Source: Micropterix aruncella | Taxonomy: Eukaryota; Arthropoda; Insecta; Lepidoptera; Micropterigidae | Length of the DNA stretch: 64,000 nucleotides | Direction: 5' to 3' | NCBI GenBank assembly: GCA_944548615.1 | Contig: OX155965.1 | Span: 16,427,221-16,491,220 of the forward strand | Shown here: positions 23,753 through 35,708 of the stretch, piece after piece | Layout: each line of letters opens with the position of its first letter | How positions within the stretch are numbered: the stretch's first letter is position 1 | Notes under the pieces: model-generated | Seen by the model: the letters and a program-made list of their open reading frames with translations, nothing else | What the model was told of the DNA's origin: nothing | Database searches by the model: none | Translations under genes and position numbers: made by a program

Positions 23753-24110
23753 TTCTTCTTCTCGAAGTGCCTCTCCATTACTGGAGGTTGGCCGTTAAGC
23801 TCTGAATACTTTTGTCGGTCTTGCACCATCCGGAAAAGCTGATCCGTACTGGTGATTACGGTACAGTTTTCCACCCGGGGATTCTTAGCACCCCTGACCC
23901 ATTAAAGGGCCGCCGGGCACTCGGGGCCGTGGCTATTTTTGACTTTTCCATTGCTAACTACTAGGGATATTAGATAGTGCAGTGGTCTCCCGTTGCCTTC
24001 TGCACCAGACATTTTAGGTCTATTTAGGACATTAGGCCGCTGAGACCTCTTCAACCGGTTGCCCAGTTGGGAATGACATTGACTCGGTCTTTTGCTATAT
24101 ACTTTTGCTT
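23753..24110 (-). other. Unrecognised GC-richer segment, possibly LINE-derived
   Basis: The minus strand contains AAGGCAACGGGAGACCACTG and CGGCCCCGAGTGCCCGGCGG, with a 61-codon frame at 23689-23874 containing RMVQDRQKYSELNGQPPVME. The text is denser than its surroundings and reminds me of the 3' end of RTE-like elements, but I cannot place it firmly. Confidence 0.25.
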
Positions 24111-24900
24111 CCCATTATAATTAGACCGATATGCAAACGGCGATCGAGTACATTCGGGATGCGTCCTGTGTCAACCGCAGGTTAATCTAGACTGCATAAT
24201 TGCACTTTATTCACTACATTTAATAATTATAATAATTATAATATTGTTGAGAAATTTTTAAAATATGCTGTCAATGTGAATTTAAAATTGGAATTTATGA
24301 ATTTAAATTAAAGTTAATATAAAGCTAGTAAATAATACACGTATACAAGAAAGTTTGTTCAACGCAACTCGCATTAACTTTCCCATACTCCTATAGACCA
24401 GTTTATGAATAGCGACGTTATTGCAGAGGCTTGAGGCGTGTTTTATAAAGGAAACTAAAAAAACATTTCATCTCCAAATAGTTTCTGAAAATAAAAACAA
24501 ATAGATAGATAAAGGTGTCTAAATAGGTAGGTAACGGAAGAAAGAAAGTAAAATTACAACATTACTGTAAATTATTAAATATGTTTATTGATGTTTTGTA
24601 CGACTATATAGTAAAAAATACGTTATCCAAATGGCATCCGTTACATTGCTGAAACTCCTCTAACCTGGAGCGAAGTTTTTGGATTAGACAGCCACACTTT
24701 GCTCTTGAGTTCATGAATATTTCAGTCGCAATAAGGTAAATGTACCATTCACCCACCCCTTAAGGCCCACATACTTTAGATGTTTTCTATCTCTCTTCGT
24801 CCTGTGGGTTAACAGAGGCCGTCTCGATCGCACGTGCATGATCAGAAAATGCATATTATTACTTCGCTACGAGAAGATGGTTCAAAATAACTAGAATCTA
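24111..24900. other. No gene seen
   Basis: AT-rich DNA without recognisable ORFs or repeats. Confidence 0.4.
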
Positions 24901-25070
24901 TTATTAAGATAAAAAACGAATTGACCGCGTGAAGTTTTTCACACACGACGTTTCGGCGACGTTGCAGCCGCCGTTGTCTAGGGTAGACCCCAGACAACGG
25001 CGGCTGCAATGTCGCCGAAACGTCGGGTGTTACAAATTTCACGCGGTAAATTCGTTTTTTATCTTATTAA
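24901..25070. mobile_element. Foldback element with 80-bp arms
   Basis: Left arm 24901-24982 and right arm 24988-25070 are inverted repeats: TTATTAAGATAAAAAACGAA at the tips, ACCGCGTGAA, GACGTTTCGGCGAC and TTGCAGCCGCCGTTGTCT toward the centre, with a ~5-base loop. The right arm alone recurs at 41797-41880 and its outer end at 17175-17208, so single arms also persist as fragments. No ORF. Confidence 0.8.
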
Positions 25071-25166
25071 CCGCCGTATAAATTTTATACAATGAAACAT
25101 ATCATGAATTAAGCAACAGATTACTGTTTTTTACGCAGTAAAATTACTAAATGGGTAAACAAATAT

Positions 25167-25330
25167 GTGCACGCATACTAGTGCACGCATACTAATGTAT
25201 AATAGTGGCTTATTCAATGAAGGCGACTTTTTTTGCATATAATTACATAATTTCATAATTTCGGAGATCGGCCGCCTGCGAGTTGCCGCAACAGAAGAAC
25301 CACCGATCGGTAGTATTAGCATTCCAGCGG
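25167..25330 (+). repeat. Dispersed repeat Rep4, copy 1
   Basis: Matches 54144-54292 in order: GTGCACGCATACTAATGTAT, GTGGCTTATTCAATGAAGGC, a CGGCCGCC-GCGA block and CCACCGATCGGT followed by GGCATTCCA-like sequence. This copy has an 18-bp tandem duplication at its left edge (GTGCACGCATACTA twice). Element type unknown. Confidence 0.7.
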
Positions 25331-26381
25331 TTAAGCCTCCGGTGTTTCGTTATAGAAAATGTTCATATCACTGACAGGAACCCGGTAGGAGCCGCTCCAT
25401 GGTGAGATGGAGTACTACGCAACCTATAACCGGTTATATTCGAATATATTCGCATATACATTTACTTATGCCGATATATTCGAATATATCCGCATTATCT
25501 TGATAACATTTTTTGTTGAAAGTTAGTGTGAATTTGTCAAAAGGTAAGACGATTTCTAATTGTGCAATTAACCAGTCGATTAGTTAGAACAATGACGTAC
25601 GTCATGCATGATAGAATAGAAATCCAGTAACCGAACTGAATCGATTGTTTCTAAAATATAGAACAATGGTTCGTTACAAAGAAGTCTTTGATGAAGTCAC
25701 GTCTTTACGTTTTTGGCACGATTCGTAAATCCAATAAAGTCACAAATAATGATGACGCACGGATGCAAGAATCAAAGTTCATTGGCCAGCAGCTATAGAA
25801 AGTGCTGTTTATTTATTGCGTTGAAAAACTGAAACGACGACTTATTTTTAAAGATGTATTATTTTTGGTCGTCTCTTCAAACACGTAATTAAAATGATAC
25901 AACAACTGTGCAAATAAGAGACACGATTCGAGTACTGAATCAGTAAAACAATTAATATTTTAGTCATGCCTGATTTGACAATGCGTTGATATCAATTGTT
26001 AGTAAAGAAAAAAAGTACAAAAAAGAAATATGCGAGTATTATGGAATATACCGATTTCTTAGTATGTGTTTCATGCGTCTCATGAACAAATTTGAGTTTA
26101 CTATTATTTAGGTAACTTGAAACTAATTTTCACTATTTCTCTATGCGCTATGGCTCTGCTTAATACACATCCTGTGAACAACCGCCTTTTCTCATACCAG
26201 TTCAAATCTGTGCAATCGTTCATTTCCGTTAAAAGTAAATTAATGTAAACTCTGTCAGTGTGCTTAGGTTTACGTCAAGGTAAGATCCAATCTTTTACGC
26301 GAATTTAAAATCTCCGAGGGAATGTAGAATGATGTATAAAATCTTTCTACATCAATCTTTCTACAGCTCGTTTCCCTATTT
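25331..26381. other. No gene seen
   Basis: Contains palindromic TATTCGAATATATTCG and a similar unit near 25438-25490 (direct and inverted copies of CGATATATTCGAATATAT). No ORF of note. Confidence 0.4.
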
Positions 26382-26625
26382 TTACACGACTGCCCAAAAA
26401 AAGGAGTGTAATGTGTTCAGGGTTCATCTATGTATATTTTCCGTTTATTCCAAAATAACTTCTAAACGCTTGAACCGATTTAGAAGTGTGTGGTATTGTT
26501 AGAATTGATATGTCATCGCGAGTGTCATAGGGTACATTAATTGTCCGAATATCAAGTAAGTAGCTGTGTAAATGTCCAAACGTCAATAAATTATCGTGTT
26601 TAGTGTCAAATGAAAGGTCTGATAA
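26382..26625 (+). repeat. Dispersed repeat Rep5, copy 1
   Basis: Matches 36815-37074 (+) and 35438-35708 (-). Shared blocks in order are TTTACACGACTGCCC, AGGAGTGTAATG, TTCAGGGTTCAT, ACTTCTAAACGCTTGAAC, GATTTAGAAGTGTGTGGTAT, GTGTCATAG and GTGTTTAGTGTCAAATGAAA. Length is about 245-275 bp and non-coding. No terminal inverted repeats are visible. A LINE 3' end or SINE body is a reasonable guess. Confidence 0.8.
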
Positions 26626-26659
26626 AGATAAATAAAATACAATAAAATACAAACGGAGC

Positions 26660-28026
26660 TGCCATGGAATTCACCGACCGAAGTCGTGCCCATCATATAG
26701 TGTTATTACACTTCTGGGGGGTGAGCAGTGGATTCCGGACTAACGACCGGCTGTGGTAGGTTTAGGACAGCTGTCTTGCCGCATGTGAGCGTTCACCTTA
26801 TCACCCATTCACTCCCCCTTCGAAGCCATAGAATTTGAGATGCGGAAATCGCGGTTTTAGATATTTTTTCTAAGAAGAAATTGATTATTTTCCTGGAGAG
26901 ACTAAGATCTTTAAAAAGACGAAACAGAGATTTAGCTGGCAGGCGACGAGCGTCAACTTCCACCGCGTGAAGGTAAACAGTGAAACCGTGACGGCAATTG
27001 GGAGATCATGGTATTTATTTAATTTGTACTCATGGTCTTTTGGGATATTTGATTCCCATGGAACAGTTAATTCTACGATAAGGGCCATCTTGCGAGATAG
27101 AGAGTAGAGTTATACCTGGACGCAGGGCTGTGCATCCGAGACTTTCAGGGAATTTATACTGCTTAGAGACCAATCGACCTCCAGAATCCAATCTGAAACT
27201 TTCTCGATTATTGAGAAAGGTTTTGTAGTGAAATGTTTTTTGCCTTTAGAGCCATCCCGCACAAACTGTATTGGGGGTTTGGAAGGTACTGTCAAACCCT
27301 AGTTGGCACGAGCCACTGAGAGGCTAATTACATCGCGAATAAGAGCAAGGACTTTGTCGTGGCGGTAAGTGTACCGTCCTTGATCTAAGGCCACCTTGCA
27401 GCCAGCTAGAATATGCCTGGCTGTGCAAGGGGTATTGCTACAAAGGGGGCAAGAACTATCCTCGGCAAAGCTCCAACGAGCGAGGTTACTGGGGTCTGGA
27501 AGCGTATGCTGAAAGGCATTTACATAAAATTTCAGCATCTCTGGCGTCCAGTCATAGAGCATTACCTTCCAGTGCATTGGAGGCGGAATGCAAAAGTCCC
27601 CAATTGTTGTCCAATCATTCTGGCATTGAAGGCCAATAGCATGAGCCATACTCTTGCTGTCGTAATCTCCCCGCAAAAGAGACTTCTTCAAGTCCACGTC
27701 GCTCGTGGTTGTACTGCCATACCCCAGACCAGTGCCATTCTGGCTGATTCTAGCAATGAACTTTTTGTGGAAGTCTACTCGGGCTTGTAGATCATTTGAC
27801 TCACTACGACCACTTATTACGTGCTTCGATATTGCCGGATCCTTGGAATTGCTTAGAATCGAATTTTTGGTTATTCTGGAGTTGGCGTAGAGCAGAGAGG
27901 GTAGTTTTAGAGCTAGCCCAAAATTGTGTTTGGACCTGAAGAGAGTCGAGGGGTCACCGGTTTGACTAAGGACAACCGGGATTTTTAACTAGCTGTCACC
28001 AGTGTATCCAGACAAGACAACTTGGG
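26660..28026 (-). mobile_element. LINE ORF2 C-terminal region and 3' end, interrupted by Rep1 copy D
   Basis: The minus strand encodes, in order: a stretch around 27900-27800 homologous to the region after the reverse-transcriptase fingers/palm; then SMAHAIGLQCQNDWTTIGD and TPEMLKFYVNAFQHTLPDPS; a zinc-finger-like SCPLCSNTPCTARHILAGC followed by ALDQGRYTYRHDKVLALI (27299-27697); then FVRDGSKGK...SDWILEVDW (27110-27295); and VELTVPWESNIPKDHEYKL near the C-terminus (26885-27088). This block order is that of a non-LTR retrotransposon ORF2; the clade is not assigned. Stops and frameshifts separate the pieces. The segment 28646-28900 is its upstream continuation. The same 3' end recurs at 60205-60678. 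Confidence 0.85.
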
Positions 28027-28625
28027 TTGTCGAGTACAGCGGGCGAGCCCGTCACCACAGGAAGTTTTAACGATTAGTCGTTCTATCTCCCTGAAGTCGT
28101 TCTATCTCCCTGGGACAAAACAGTCCACCATCTAGCTACGCCAAAACCCGTTAGAGACCAACGCCTTACCGCGAGATAGCCAGTAATGCTACCTGGCGGG
28201 CGACACTCGCGCCCTAACTACCAATTGTGACCAGATTTCTCCGGTCTCTCGATTGGTTCCGAGTTCGAGGTCGCTTGCGCGGTCCTCTCCCTTACGAAGC
28301 GGTGAAACGGTGTAACCGAATCTATCGCGGCCCACGGCATCCTTTGCCCGGCAGTTCACCCAGGATCGGGTAGCCGATGGTCGTTTCAAGAGCAGTCGCC
28401 GTGAGGTCCGCAACCACCCCCGCTCTATAGGAAACAGTATAGCTTCCAGACTCCCCCGACTGTTAGTCAGAGAGCACAATCGATTGGCTTACGCCGCACG
28501 GTGCGCAGACCGTCCAGGAGCGCCAGAAGGTTGACTCGTAGGGTAAACTAGCCCTAATGCCAGAGTCCTGTCAGAACAGAATGGGTCTTCGTGGCCAACC
28601 CAGCATGGGCCCATTAGCTCCCCCA
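28027..28625 (+). repeat. Rep1 dispersed repeat, copy D, inserted into the LINE with a 20-bp target duplication
   Basis: Starts TTGTCGAGTACAGCGGGCG and ends GGGCCCATTAGCTCC. The LINE sequence ATCCAGACAAGACAACTTGG at 28006-28026 is repeated after the insert as ATCCAGACGAGACAGTTGGG at 28626-28645. Both copies fit the same LINE reading frame (T-Q-L-S-x-L-D on the minus strand), so this is a real target-site duplication of about 20 bp. Internally it lacks about 70 bp that copy B has, and it carries a local repeat of GTTCTATCTCCCTG at 28080-28105. Confidence 0.9.
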
Positions 28626-28645
28626 ATCCAGACGAGACAGTTGGG

Positions 28646-28900
28646 TTTTGGTAAAATCGTAAATAAGATAAGGCCATGACAAATGTGAAGTTAAATAATT
28701 GTAATAGATCCAAGCCTTACGAGGGCCAGAAATTAGCAAGGCATCTATCTTTGCCAGACAACTACTGAAATGTTCTATAACATGATCGCCAGACGTCTTT
28801 CCTTGACAGGTGATTTTCCTGCCAAGGAAATTGAAATGGTTATTTGGGTCTATAAGGGAGATAATAGAGCCCTTATAGACCAATTTGGGGTCTATGCGGG
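28646..28900 (-). mobile_element. LINE ORF2, upstream part (continues at 28026)
   Basis: The minus strand reads ARIDPKLVYKGSIISLIDPN, then NHFNFLGRKITCQG, DALLISGPRKAWIYYNYL and SHLSWPYLIYDFTKTQL. The F-x-F-L-G-R, LLxGPxKAWIYxxYLxxxLSWP and L-x-x-Y-D-F words are those that follow the catalytic palm in LINE reverse transcriptases. The reading frame leads directly into the copy of the target site at 28626 and, across Rep1 copy D, into 28026. Confidence 0.8.
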
Positions 28901-30108
28901 CGAGTCCAAGGCAAAAACATTGGGAGGGTTCTTATATATATTTCATAAAAAACCGTATTAATAATAATAATTATTACAATAGTTCACTTTCTGTAACGGC
29001 AGTCGTGTTTTTCATTCCTTATAATAAATTTACTTGCTTTATTCAAAATCCAGGTTAAATATTTTTTTAATTAACCCAACTTCGTGTGGGTGGCGATGCT
29101 TGAGATGGGTCTGAAAAAAACCGGTCGGTACTTGGATTGACAACGTGGGAGGGGGTTACGAAAACCAATAATTGTTTTTAGTTTCCACTTCCTAATTTAA
29201 TATTTTAGGACACAATTTCTATGACATAGAGAATATAAAGCAAAAACAAAACAGTGTTCCATATTTGCGCCTTCTTCTACAGTTTTTTACAGGTTTTCGA
29301 AGCCGCGTGCGACACCTATTTGGTAATACATCTTGATTGCTGTGAATAACGTGGCTAATCAGTAATGATTTCATCGATAAGATTGAAATTGCTCATCAAA
29401 AACCGAGGCTGATACCAATTCGAAGATACTAATAACAATTTGTCACCATTTGACGTCGAGAATCGACGGTAATGCTAGCTTAAAAACCGGATAACGACAT
29501 TTCTATTCGTAAATTGGTAATGCTAAACAATTTATATGGTTCACGAATCTAATTAGTGATAGGGAAATCGGTTTATTGTCGATCAAGAGAGGAAAATATG
29601 AGCGGTATTTTTTATGATCAAAAGGTGAATGATATTCGGCATTGTCGTTTATGTCGATAAATAGAATATTAGTTATAGAATTTCTCTGTTCCGCTAGTCT
29701 ATAAATATTGGTATTTAGGTAAAAGAGAGTTTTAGAAATAAAGAAAGAAGAAAATATTTTCTATTTGAAATTTAAGTACTATTAGTATTATTAAGTACTA
29801 TTAGTAGGACAAATACGGAAATTATATTATAATCTGTCTTCAATAAATACCCAGAGTTCAGACACCCCTCAATAGAGCTGATGGGTACTGGATTTCAGCC
29901 ATCCCCACTTAAAAATAATTAATTACGTTTTATTTATTATTTAAAACAAGAAATATATATTAATATGCACATATAGGGAAAATTATTGGAAATGTATATG
30001 AAGAATGGTCACTTAATTAGTTAGCAATGTGGCTAAATAAAAATGGGTAAATAAAATCAGGATTTTTCCTTCTGTGTTTGCAAAATCCACGCACGACGTA
30101 TTTTTGGG
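28901..30108. other. No gene seen
   Basis: AT-rich. A piece at 28950-29010 (AATTATTACAATAGTTCACTTTCTGT) has a counterpart at 37150-37190 (AATACAATAGTTCAGTGTCTGT), so a small repeat may be shared. Confidence 0.4.
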
Positions 30109-30712
30109 GAGCCAGCGACAAAAAATTGAAGAGTTTTGTAAAAGCTGAAACATTAAGATCAGACAGCATCTTGATCATATAATGCCAGGCTAGAGTCAGC
30201 AGGCCAGATTCCGATACACTTGGCGCTGGCGTACTAGGAAAGGTGTAATTTTAATAAGTACCCCCAAAATGTTTTGGAAAAGTTGAGAATTCATCAGTAG
30301 ATATTGGATGCAAAAAAGAAGTCGAAACAAATGGTCAGACTGATTAACAATAGAATCCGTGGGGTCAGCATTACTCTATACATGTTCAAAATGAAGTCTC
30401 TGCAAATGACGCATGTGCCGCGCAATATAATTGACTTCATTTTTGTGACATGGAGTAATGCTAACGCCACGCATTCTACTCGCCATTTGTTTTGAGTCCT
30501 GTATTGCATCCACTGTCTACTGATGAATTTTCAGCTTTTCCGAACCACTTTAGGGTAGGTACTAATTAAAATTACACCATTCCTAGTGGGCCAGCGCCAG
30601 GTGTCCCGGAGTCTGGCCTGCTGACTCTACCCCAGCATTATATGGCCAAAATACTGTCTGATCTGAAAGTATCAGCTTTTACAAAACCCTTGCACTTTTT
30701 TGTCGTTGCCTC
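30109..30712. mobile_element. Giant foldback element, arms ~285 bp
   Basis: Left arm 30109-30398 and right arm 30433-30712 are inverted copies around a 34-base loop. Paired blocks include GCGACAAAAAA, GTTTTGTAAAAGCTGA, GATCAGACAG, ATATAATGC, AGAGTCAGCAGGCCAGA, GGTGTAATTTTAAT, AATTCATCAGTAGA, AACAAATGG, AGCATTACTC and AAAATGAAGTC next to the loop. The loop carries CGCATGTGCCGCGC. No transposase is encoded: the 63- and 71-codon frames on opposite strands in the centre are mirror reads of the palindrome. No clear target duplication was found, so the exact tips are uncertain by a few bases. Confidence 0.85.
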
Positions 30713-32764
30713 TTAGACTATATTATGGAACGGAATGTGTATATACTCATTCGTTTTAACAATGGTGGCGGCAGGTCGTTTCGTACCGTGGAGTCCGAAT
30801 ATCTACATAAAGGCATTGATTATAAAGCGTACCTATTAGATTGATCAACGTAGTACCACAATTCGACAACTAGAATTTTACTGTGAAACGCAACGTGTAG
30901 ATGGAACTCATAGATTAAAAAATGATGAATATACTATCATTATGTTTAATATGGCGACTTTTTTGGTATAACAGTATGGTGGCGCACTGTAGATGGCGCT
31001 CTATACACAACTATACGGTATAAAATAATAATAATAACAAACGAATATTTAAATAAAAAGTATTATCATTTTAATATTAAATTTATTTTTTTATTTCGTA
31101 TACAGGTTCAATAAGTAATTAATACCTTCTTTGAGTTTAAATGGACTAATAGATGGCATTCTATCTCTCCGTATAATCATTGATTACAATGGTAATATTT
31201 CTGTGATGTAATCAGCCTATATAAAAAAGCGATATGTGGGGCTAATATTTGAATGTCATTATTGTTATCGTTGGTTAAATAATCAATCGGTCCTTGATAA
31301 AAGAAAACTATTTATTATCAATATTATTATAGATGTAATAATAATAATATTGACATTACAATATCATTAGAAAAAGCTTTTTATTCGATTGAAGAGTATG
31401 TTAATTACAGGTGTTTTTTTTTATTTATGACCATTTTTTTTGGTAATTTTGAGTAGCATATTTGAATTATTTTGACTTCTCTGACTTTATATTATCTTGA
31501 TTATTTTATTAATTATTTTAATTTATGGTTTTAATGAGTACATTTTAATAATGAGTTTTGAGTATCGCCAGTATTCGAATGTCGCATATCGAAATAATAA
31601 AGAACTTTAAACTAGAATATCTGATGATCAATTTTGATATTGTAAAAACAGACGAATAAACTGTAATTTAAATGTGTCTAGATATTAAGTTTCTACAATC
31701 TGTTAGGATTTTTTTTTAATAATTAAATAAATGAAATTGATGGCCAGATAAACTGCTAATAGCTTCATCGTCAATGATATCAGCGCCACTAGCATTTCGC
31801 CGGCGCATAAGGTTTGCCAAATCGTTATGCCTGCTCCACACATTCGGCAGTGATGGCCGCATCGCCTATGTCCCTTTCGCTCTTTCCCATAGATTTTTCT
31901 GACGTCATAGTGGTGCCGACTCGCTTCCACCTTAGCAAGATTGGCCATCATCGGCCATTGTGAAGAAGGGCCATTATATGGAGTTGCGCAATCTAATACC
32001 GTATATAATCAATGAAAAATGCAATCAGGTAGCCCCTTGAAAGCAGGCAGTCTGTGGCGCTGTGCCGTGGATTTCTGTGAAATTCGCCCATTTTGTGCAG
32101 CTTTTCATATATTCTCGCCAGGTGCAGGCAGCAGCATTTTATACCGAAACATGACTTATTCTGACTGAAAACCTTTTTTTTTGTGAATTTCAGTAAACTG
32201 AAAAAAATAGATAATTGAATATTTCGCTGGAATCATTTTCAAAAGTTGTTTGCTAAAACGTGACCGTAATAATGTGTTTTAGTATAATAAAAATGCACTA
32301 CCGATAACAATAGCGCTAAATATATACATAGGTAGGAACATGTCATGCATAAAAAAGATATGGCTATGTAAACACACTTATCAGCATAGGATATCCATGC
32401 GGATTATGCGACATGGAAAAAGCTGATCGGCTATAGCACGGACCTGAATACATAATTCAAAATGACGAAACCGCCTTGTGCCAGGATTTAAATTTAAAAC
32501 TATACATGTTAAGTCTGTGGCGACCTCAATAACTCGCGAAATCATATACAGTTTTTCAGTTTAGTCGGACAGACGACAAAGAAGATATTTTGCGCATTTT
32601 GAAGTGGTTGCCATTTGGAACCTGGTTAATTTCAGGTTAAAAACTATTTTGAAGATAAAAACACGTAGTTTAAAGTAAGCTAAATAAACGTTAGAATGTG
32701 AATACGTAAATCTCACGTTTGTAGCACGCTAGCTTCACGTACTAACTAACGAACTTTCGGCTGT
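30713..32764. other. No gene seen
   Basis: AT-rich with two gene-poor islands of mixed composition (30940-31020 with GATGGCGC motifs, 31760-32110). The 82-codon minus frame at 31703-31951 contains a Cys/His-rich stretch (CGHHCRMCG) but no further support, and I do not call it a gene. Confidence 0.4.
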
Positions 32765-32966
32765 CACCATTTTTCATTGGGATAAAATTAACTGAATTGA
32801 ATTTCAATTTTGTCGATCAAACGCAATAACATGACACACTTAGACATGTTACATGCACACATACATATATACACTTCATAGCAGGGTTGGTTGTAAGAGA
32901 TTGTCTAATGACAATAAACCCACCTATTGCGAAATTTCACAATAAAGAGTAGAAACAAAGAAACTA
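32765..32966 (+). mobile_element. SINE body, headless copy
   Basis: Starts at CACCATTTTTCATTGGGAT, exactly where the tRNA-like head of the SINE at 22176 ends. It then follows the same body (GTTACATGCACACATACATA, GGGTTGGTTGTAAGAGATTG, TTTCACAATAAAGAG). The missing head fits 5' truncation during reverse transcription. Confidence 0.8.
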
Positions 32967-35437
32967 CTGTAGTGCATTAGTTTCACTCAGGGGACATACA
33001 CTAGCGGTCGCGCCGCCGCGGAACGCTCGTAAGCATCAGTCATGAATGGGAAACTGTGGAAATTCTCAGCTATCGGGTCGTCGTCAGCTATCGAGTCTAT
33101 TAAAGACCCGTCGAAAATATCATTAATAAATATTTGTTGTTAGTTGTCGCATTTTGAAAAAAGCACATTGGTTTTTTTTTGACACGATGCTGAAATGACT
33201 TTGTAAAATATTTTTTAATTATGCTTGATGTCAAATAACCAATCTGGCACATTAGTTATTTTAGACTGAACATTATGCAAATAATGTTATAAACGAATAT
33301 AACCGATGAGACAACATTAGAAAAAAAACGATAGCTAATAATATACAACATAGGCCTTTTTGGCAATTCGTCAATGAAAAAAGAACACTGGTCAAAAAAC
33401 ACGTTGCTGGTTTTGACCACTTCTACTGCAGATTCCTCTACTGCAAATGCTTCTATCACATTGCGATTTTGGCATAATATTCTCAGTTTCATTCTGAGAT
33501 GACTCCCGACTGTACTCGATTCAAAACACCGTTTTAGCATGTTGGTGGTTTTAGCATAATACCGGCGATGCGCTCGCTAGTTCGTTCCTTTTGATTGAAT
33601 GGGAAATTTCATACTTTTGTTGATAAAACAAAATTGATTTAAAAAATAGGTTTTTTATGACCTTTGACGTGAATTATCTCGACAACAGTGCGTCGATCAA
33701 TTTATTTCGAATTTTAGTGACGAAGGGAATTTTAAGTCGCTGTGTATCGTTGGTTCAATACATTTAACCGTGGCTGTACTTCGTTGATGGATCGAAAGAA
33801 GGGCGTCCAAAATAAGTTGTGGTCCCAGCAAACATCGATGCCGTACGCGAGCGAATAAAGTAAGATATTTGTGACTTATTGTGATATTCAAGTATCCTTA
33901 GGCATTCATTAGTACTTACGACTAGTATGTCGCACTTCTAGAAGGATAGTGTTACAACTCGAAAAGCAACTAAGTTGAGTTAACCTTACGAAAGATAGTA
34001 GCACCACCATCTCTATCCAGTGGAACAACTATACAATTTGGTTTTCAGAAATGGCTGTTTAGATAGCACAAGTATCGTTGTTGCAATAACCCAATTTGTA
34101 CATGTTTTCCAGTGGAACAGTGCCACTTGTGATTTAGTATAGTGCAGTTCTAAACAACGTTAGTTAAACAACAACACAACTAAAAAAAGTGAAGTTTTGT
34201 GATTTTTTTAAATACAATTTTTATCGTAAAAATGTTGTATTAGTTTATAATTTAAGTAACAGACCTTATAACTATTTAGGGTGGTATAAGTCTGCTTTTT
34301 CTTTATTTTCGCTTAGGTATTGTCAAATCCCCAAATTAACAAGTGGCATAAGTGTAGCAAATCCTGCAAATATGGATATGCAGCAACACGAACAGTGACA
34401 CAACTCAAAATTCTATTACGTAATTTATGTTAGAAACCCCTGCCCTAAATGTAAATAATGTCGAGCAGAAAACAGCAACAGATTTTATATTTACTAACAA
34501 TAACAAAATATCAACTTGGTTTTGTCATTTTTCAAAAAAAAAGGCCTTTTTGAGTTGTCACATTGTTCTTCTAGGAGTGCAATGTGTTCTATTTTGAATG
34601 ATCGATTGATTGCCATAATTGATCACCTTTCTTGAAGCAACAACTGCGATTTATTATTCATTATTTTGACCCCTATGTACAGAATGTAACAACTAGATTT
34701 TTTTCTGTAAAAAGTACATACTTAGTTCAGGTATTATTTTGTGACCGCTTTTTAGAATCACAACATAAAACCCAAAAGCTAAACAAAGCAATCACACATT
34801 TATTTGATTATTTGATAAAAGGATTTCGACTCGACGGGGATTTCGGCGATATTTATATTGGTCATAAAACGATAAATTATCGATTAATCAATAAAAAAAT
34901 GGAATCCGGTAGGCAGATTCATAAATATGTCGAGATATCACGTATTTGAATAAGCTTGACGTGGCGCCAACAAAACATTGGTAAATGTAGTTTTGAGACA
35001 TGTGTAATGTTAAATAAACTAAATGTAGATATTGACGCAAATAATTGGCAGCGAAAGATTTACGTTTTGTGGTGTCAACGACTAGATTTACAAACCGTGT
35101 TCATTATTTTCCTGAATTTGTAAAACAAATAAAAGGAAAGATTATCTGTAAGATGACGCAATGGTTGACTGTTAGAGATCGCTATAAAACACTTCGCCAT
35201 TTGTTATTTTTTTTAAACCAGTATAATTTTACTTATGTGATGTAGTTTTTAGCACAATAAAATTATTCTATCTTCTTTTATCTATCTACCCAGACTAATA
35301 ACTAACCCGGCCGATAAAGAATAAAAACAAGTAAATATATTAAAAGGAAGAAAAAAAATACCACTGCGTTACATAAAGTTAACTACTAAATATTTGTGGT
35401 TTATGTATTTATACATATAGCTACACATATAATCTTT
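32967..35437. other. No gene seen
   Basis: Open frames of 60-105 codons (33256-33540, 34189-34398, 34632-34949, 35045-35245) contain no motif I recognise. Two consecutive plus-strand frames at 34632 and 35045 look mildly protein-like, but there are no splice sites or homology to support an exon call. Confidence 0.35.
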
Positions 35438-35708
35438 CCTTTCATTTGACACTAAACACGATATACGAGTATTTACGTAAATTTATTGACTTTTGGAGAT
35501 TTGGACATTTAGACAACTATTTACTTGATATTTTGACAGTTAAGATACCCTATGACACTCGGGATGACATAACGACTCTAACAATTACATGCACTTCTAA
35601 ATCGGTTTGAGCGTTTAGAAGTTATGGTGGAATAAAGAAACGGAAAACATACATAGATGAACCCAGAACACATTACACTTTTTTTTTTGGTGTGCAGTCG
35701 TGTAAAAA
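35438..35708 (-). repeat. Dispersed repeat Rep5, copy 2
   Basis: Inverted relative to 26382 and 36815. Starts at CCTTTCATTTGACACTAAAC and ends GCAGTCGTGTAAAA on the plus strand, with all Rep5 blocks in reverse order. Confidence 0.8.

Noticed and set aside
28189..28479. Minus-strand 96-codon ORF (also at 18983 and 6648)
   Set aside because: It recurs because Rep1 recurs. The frame is antisense within a non-coding repeat and is broken in other copies.
30294..30509. Opposing 63- and 71-codon ORFs
   Set aside because: They are mirror translations of a palindrome around 30415.
31703..31951. Zinc-finger-like gene on the minus strand
   Set aside because: One CGHHCRMCG stretch only, no repeat of the Cys/His pattern, no splice sites, and a hydrophobic tail that looks random.
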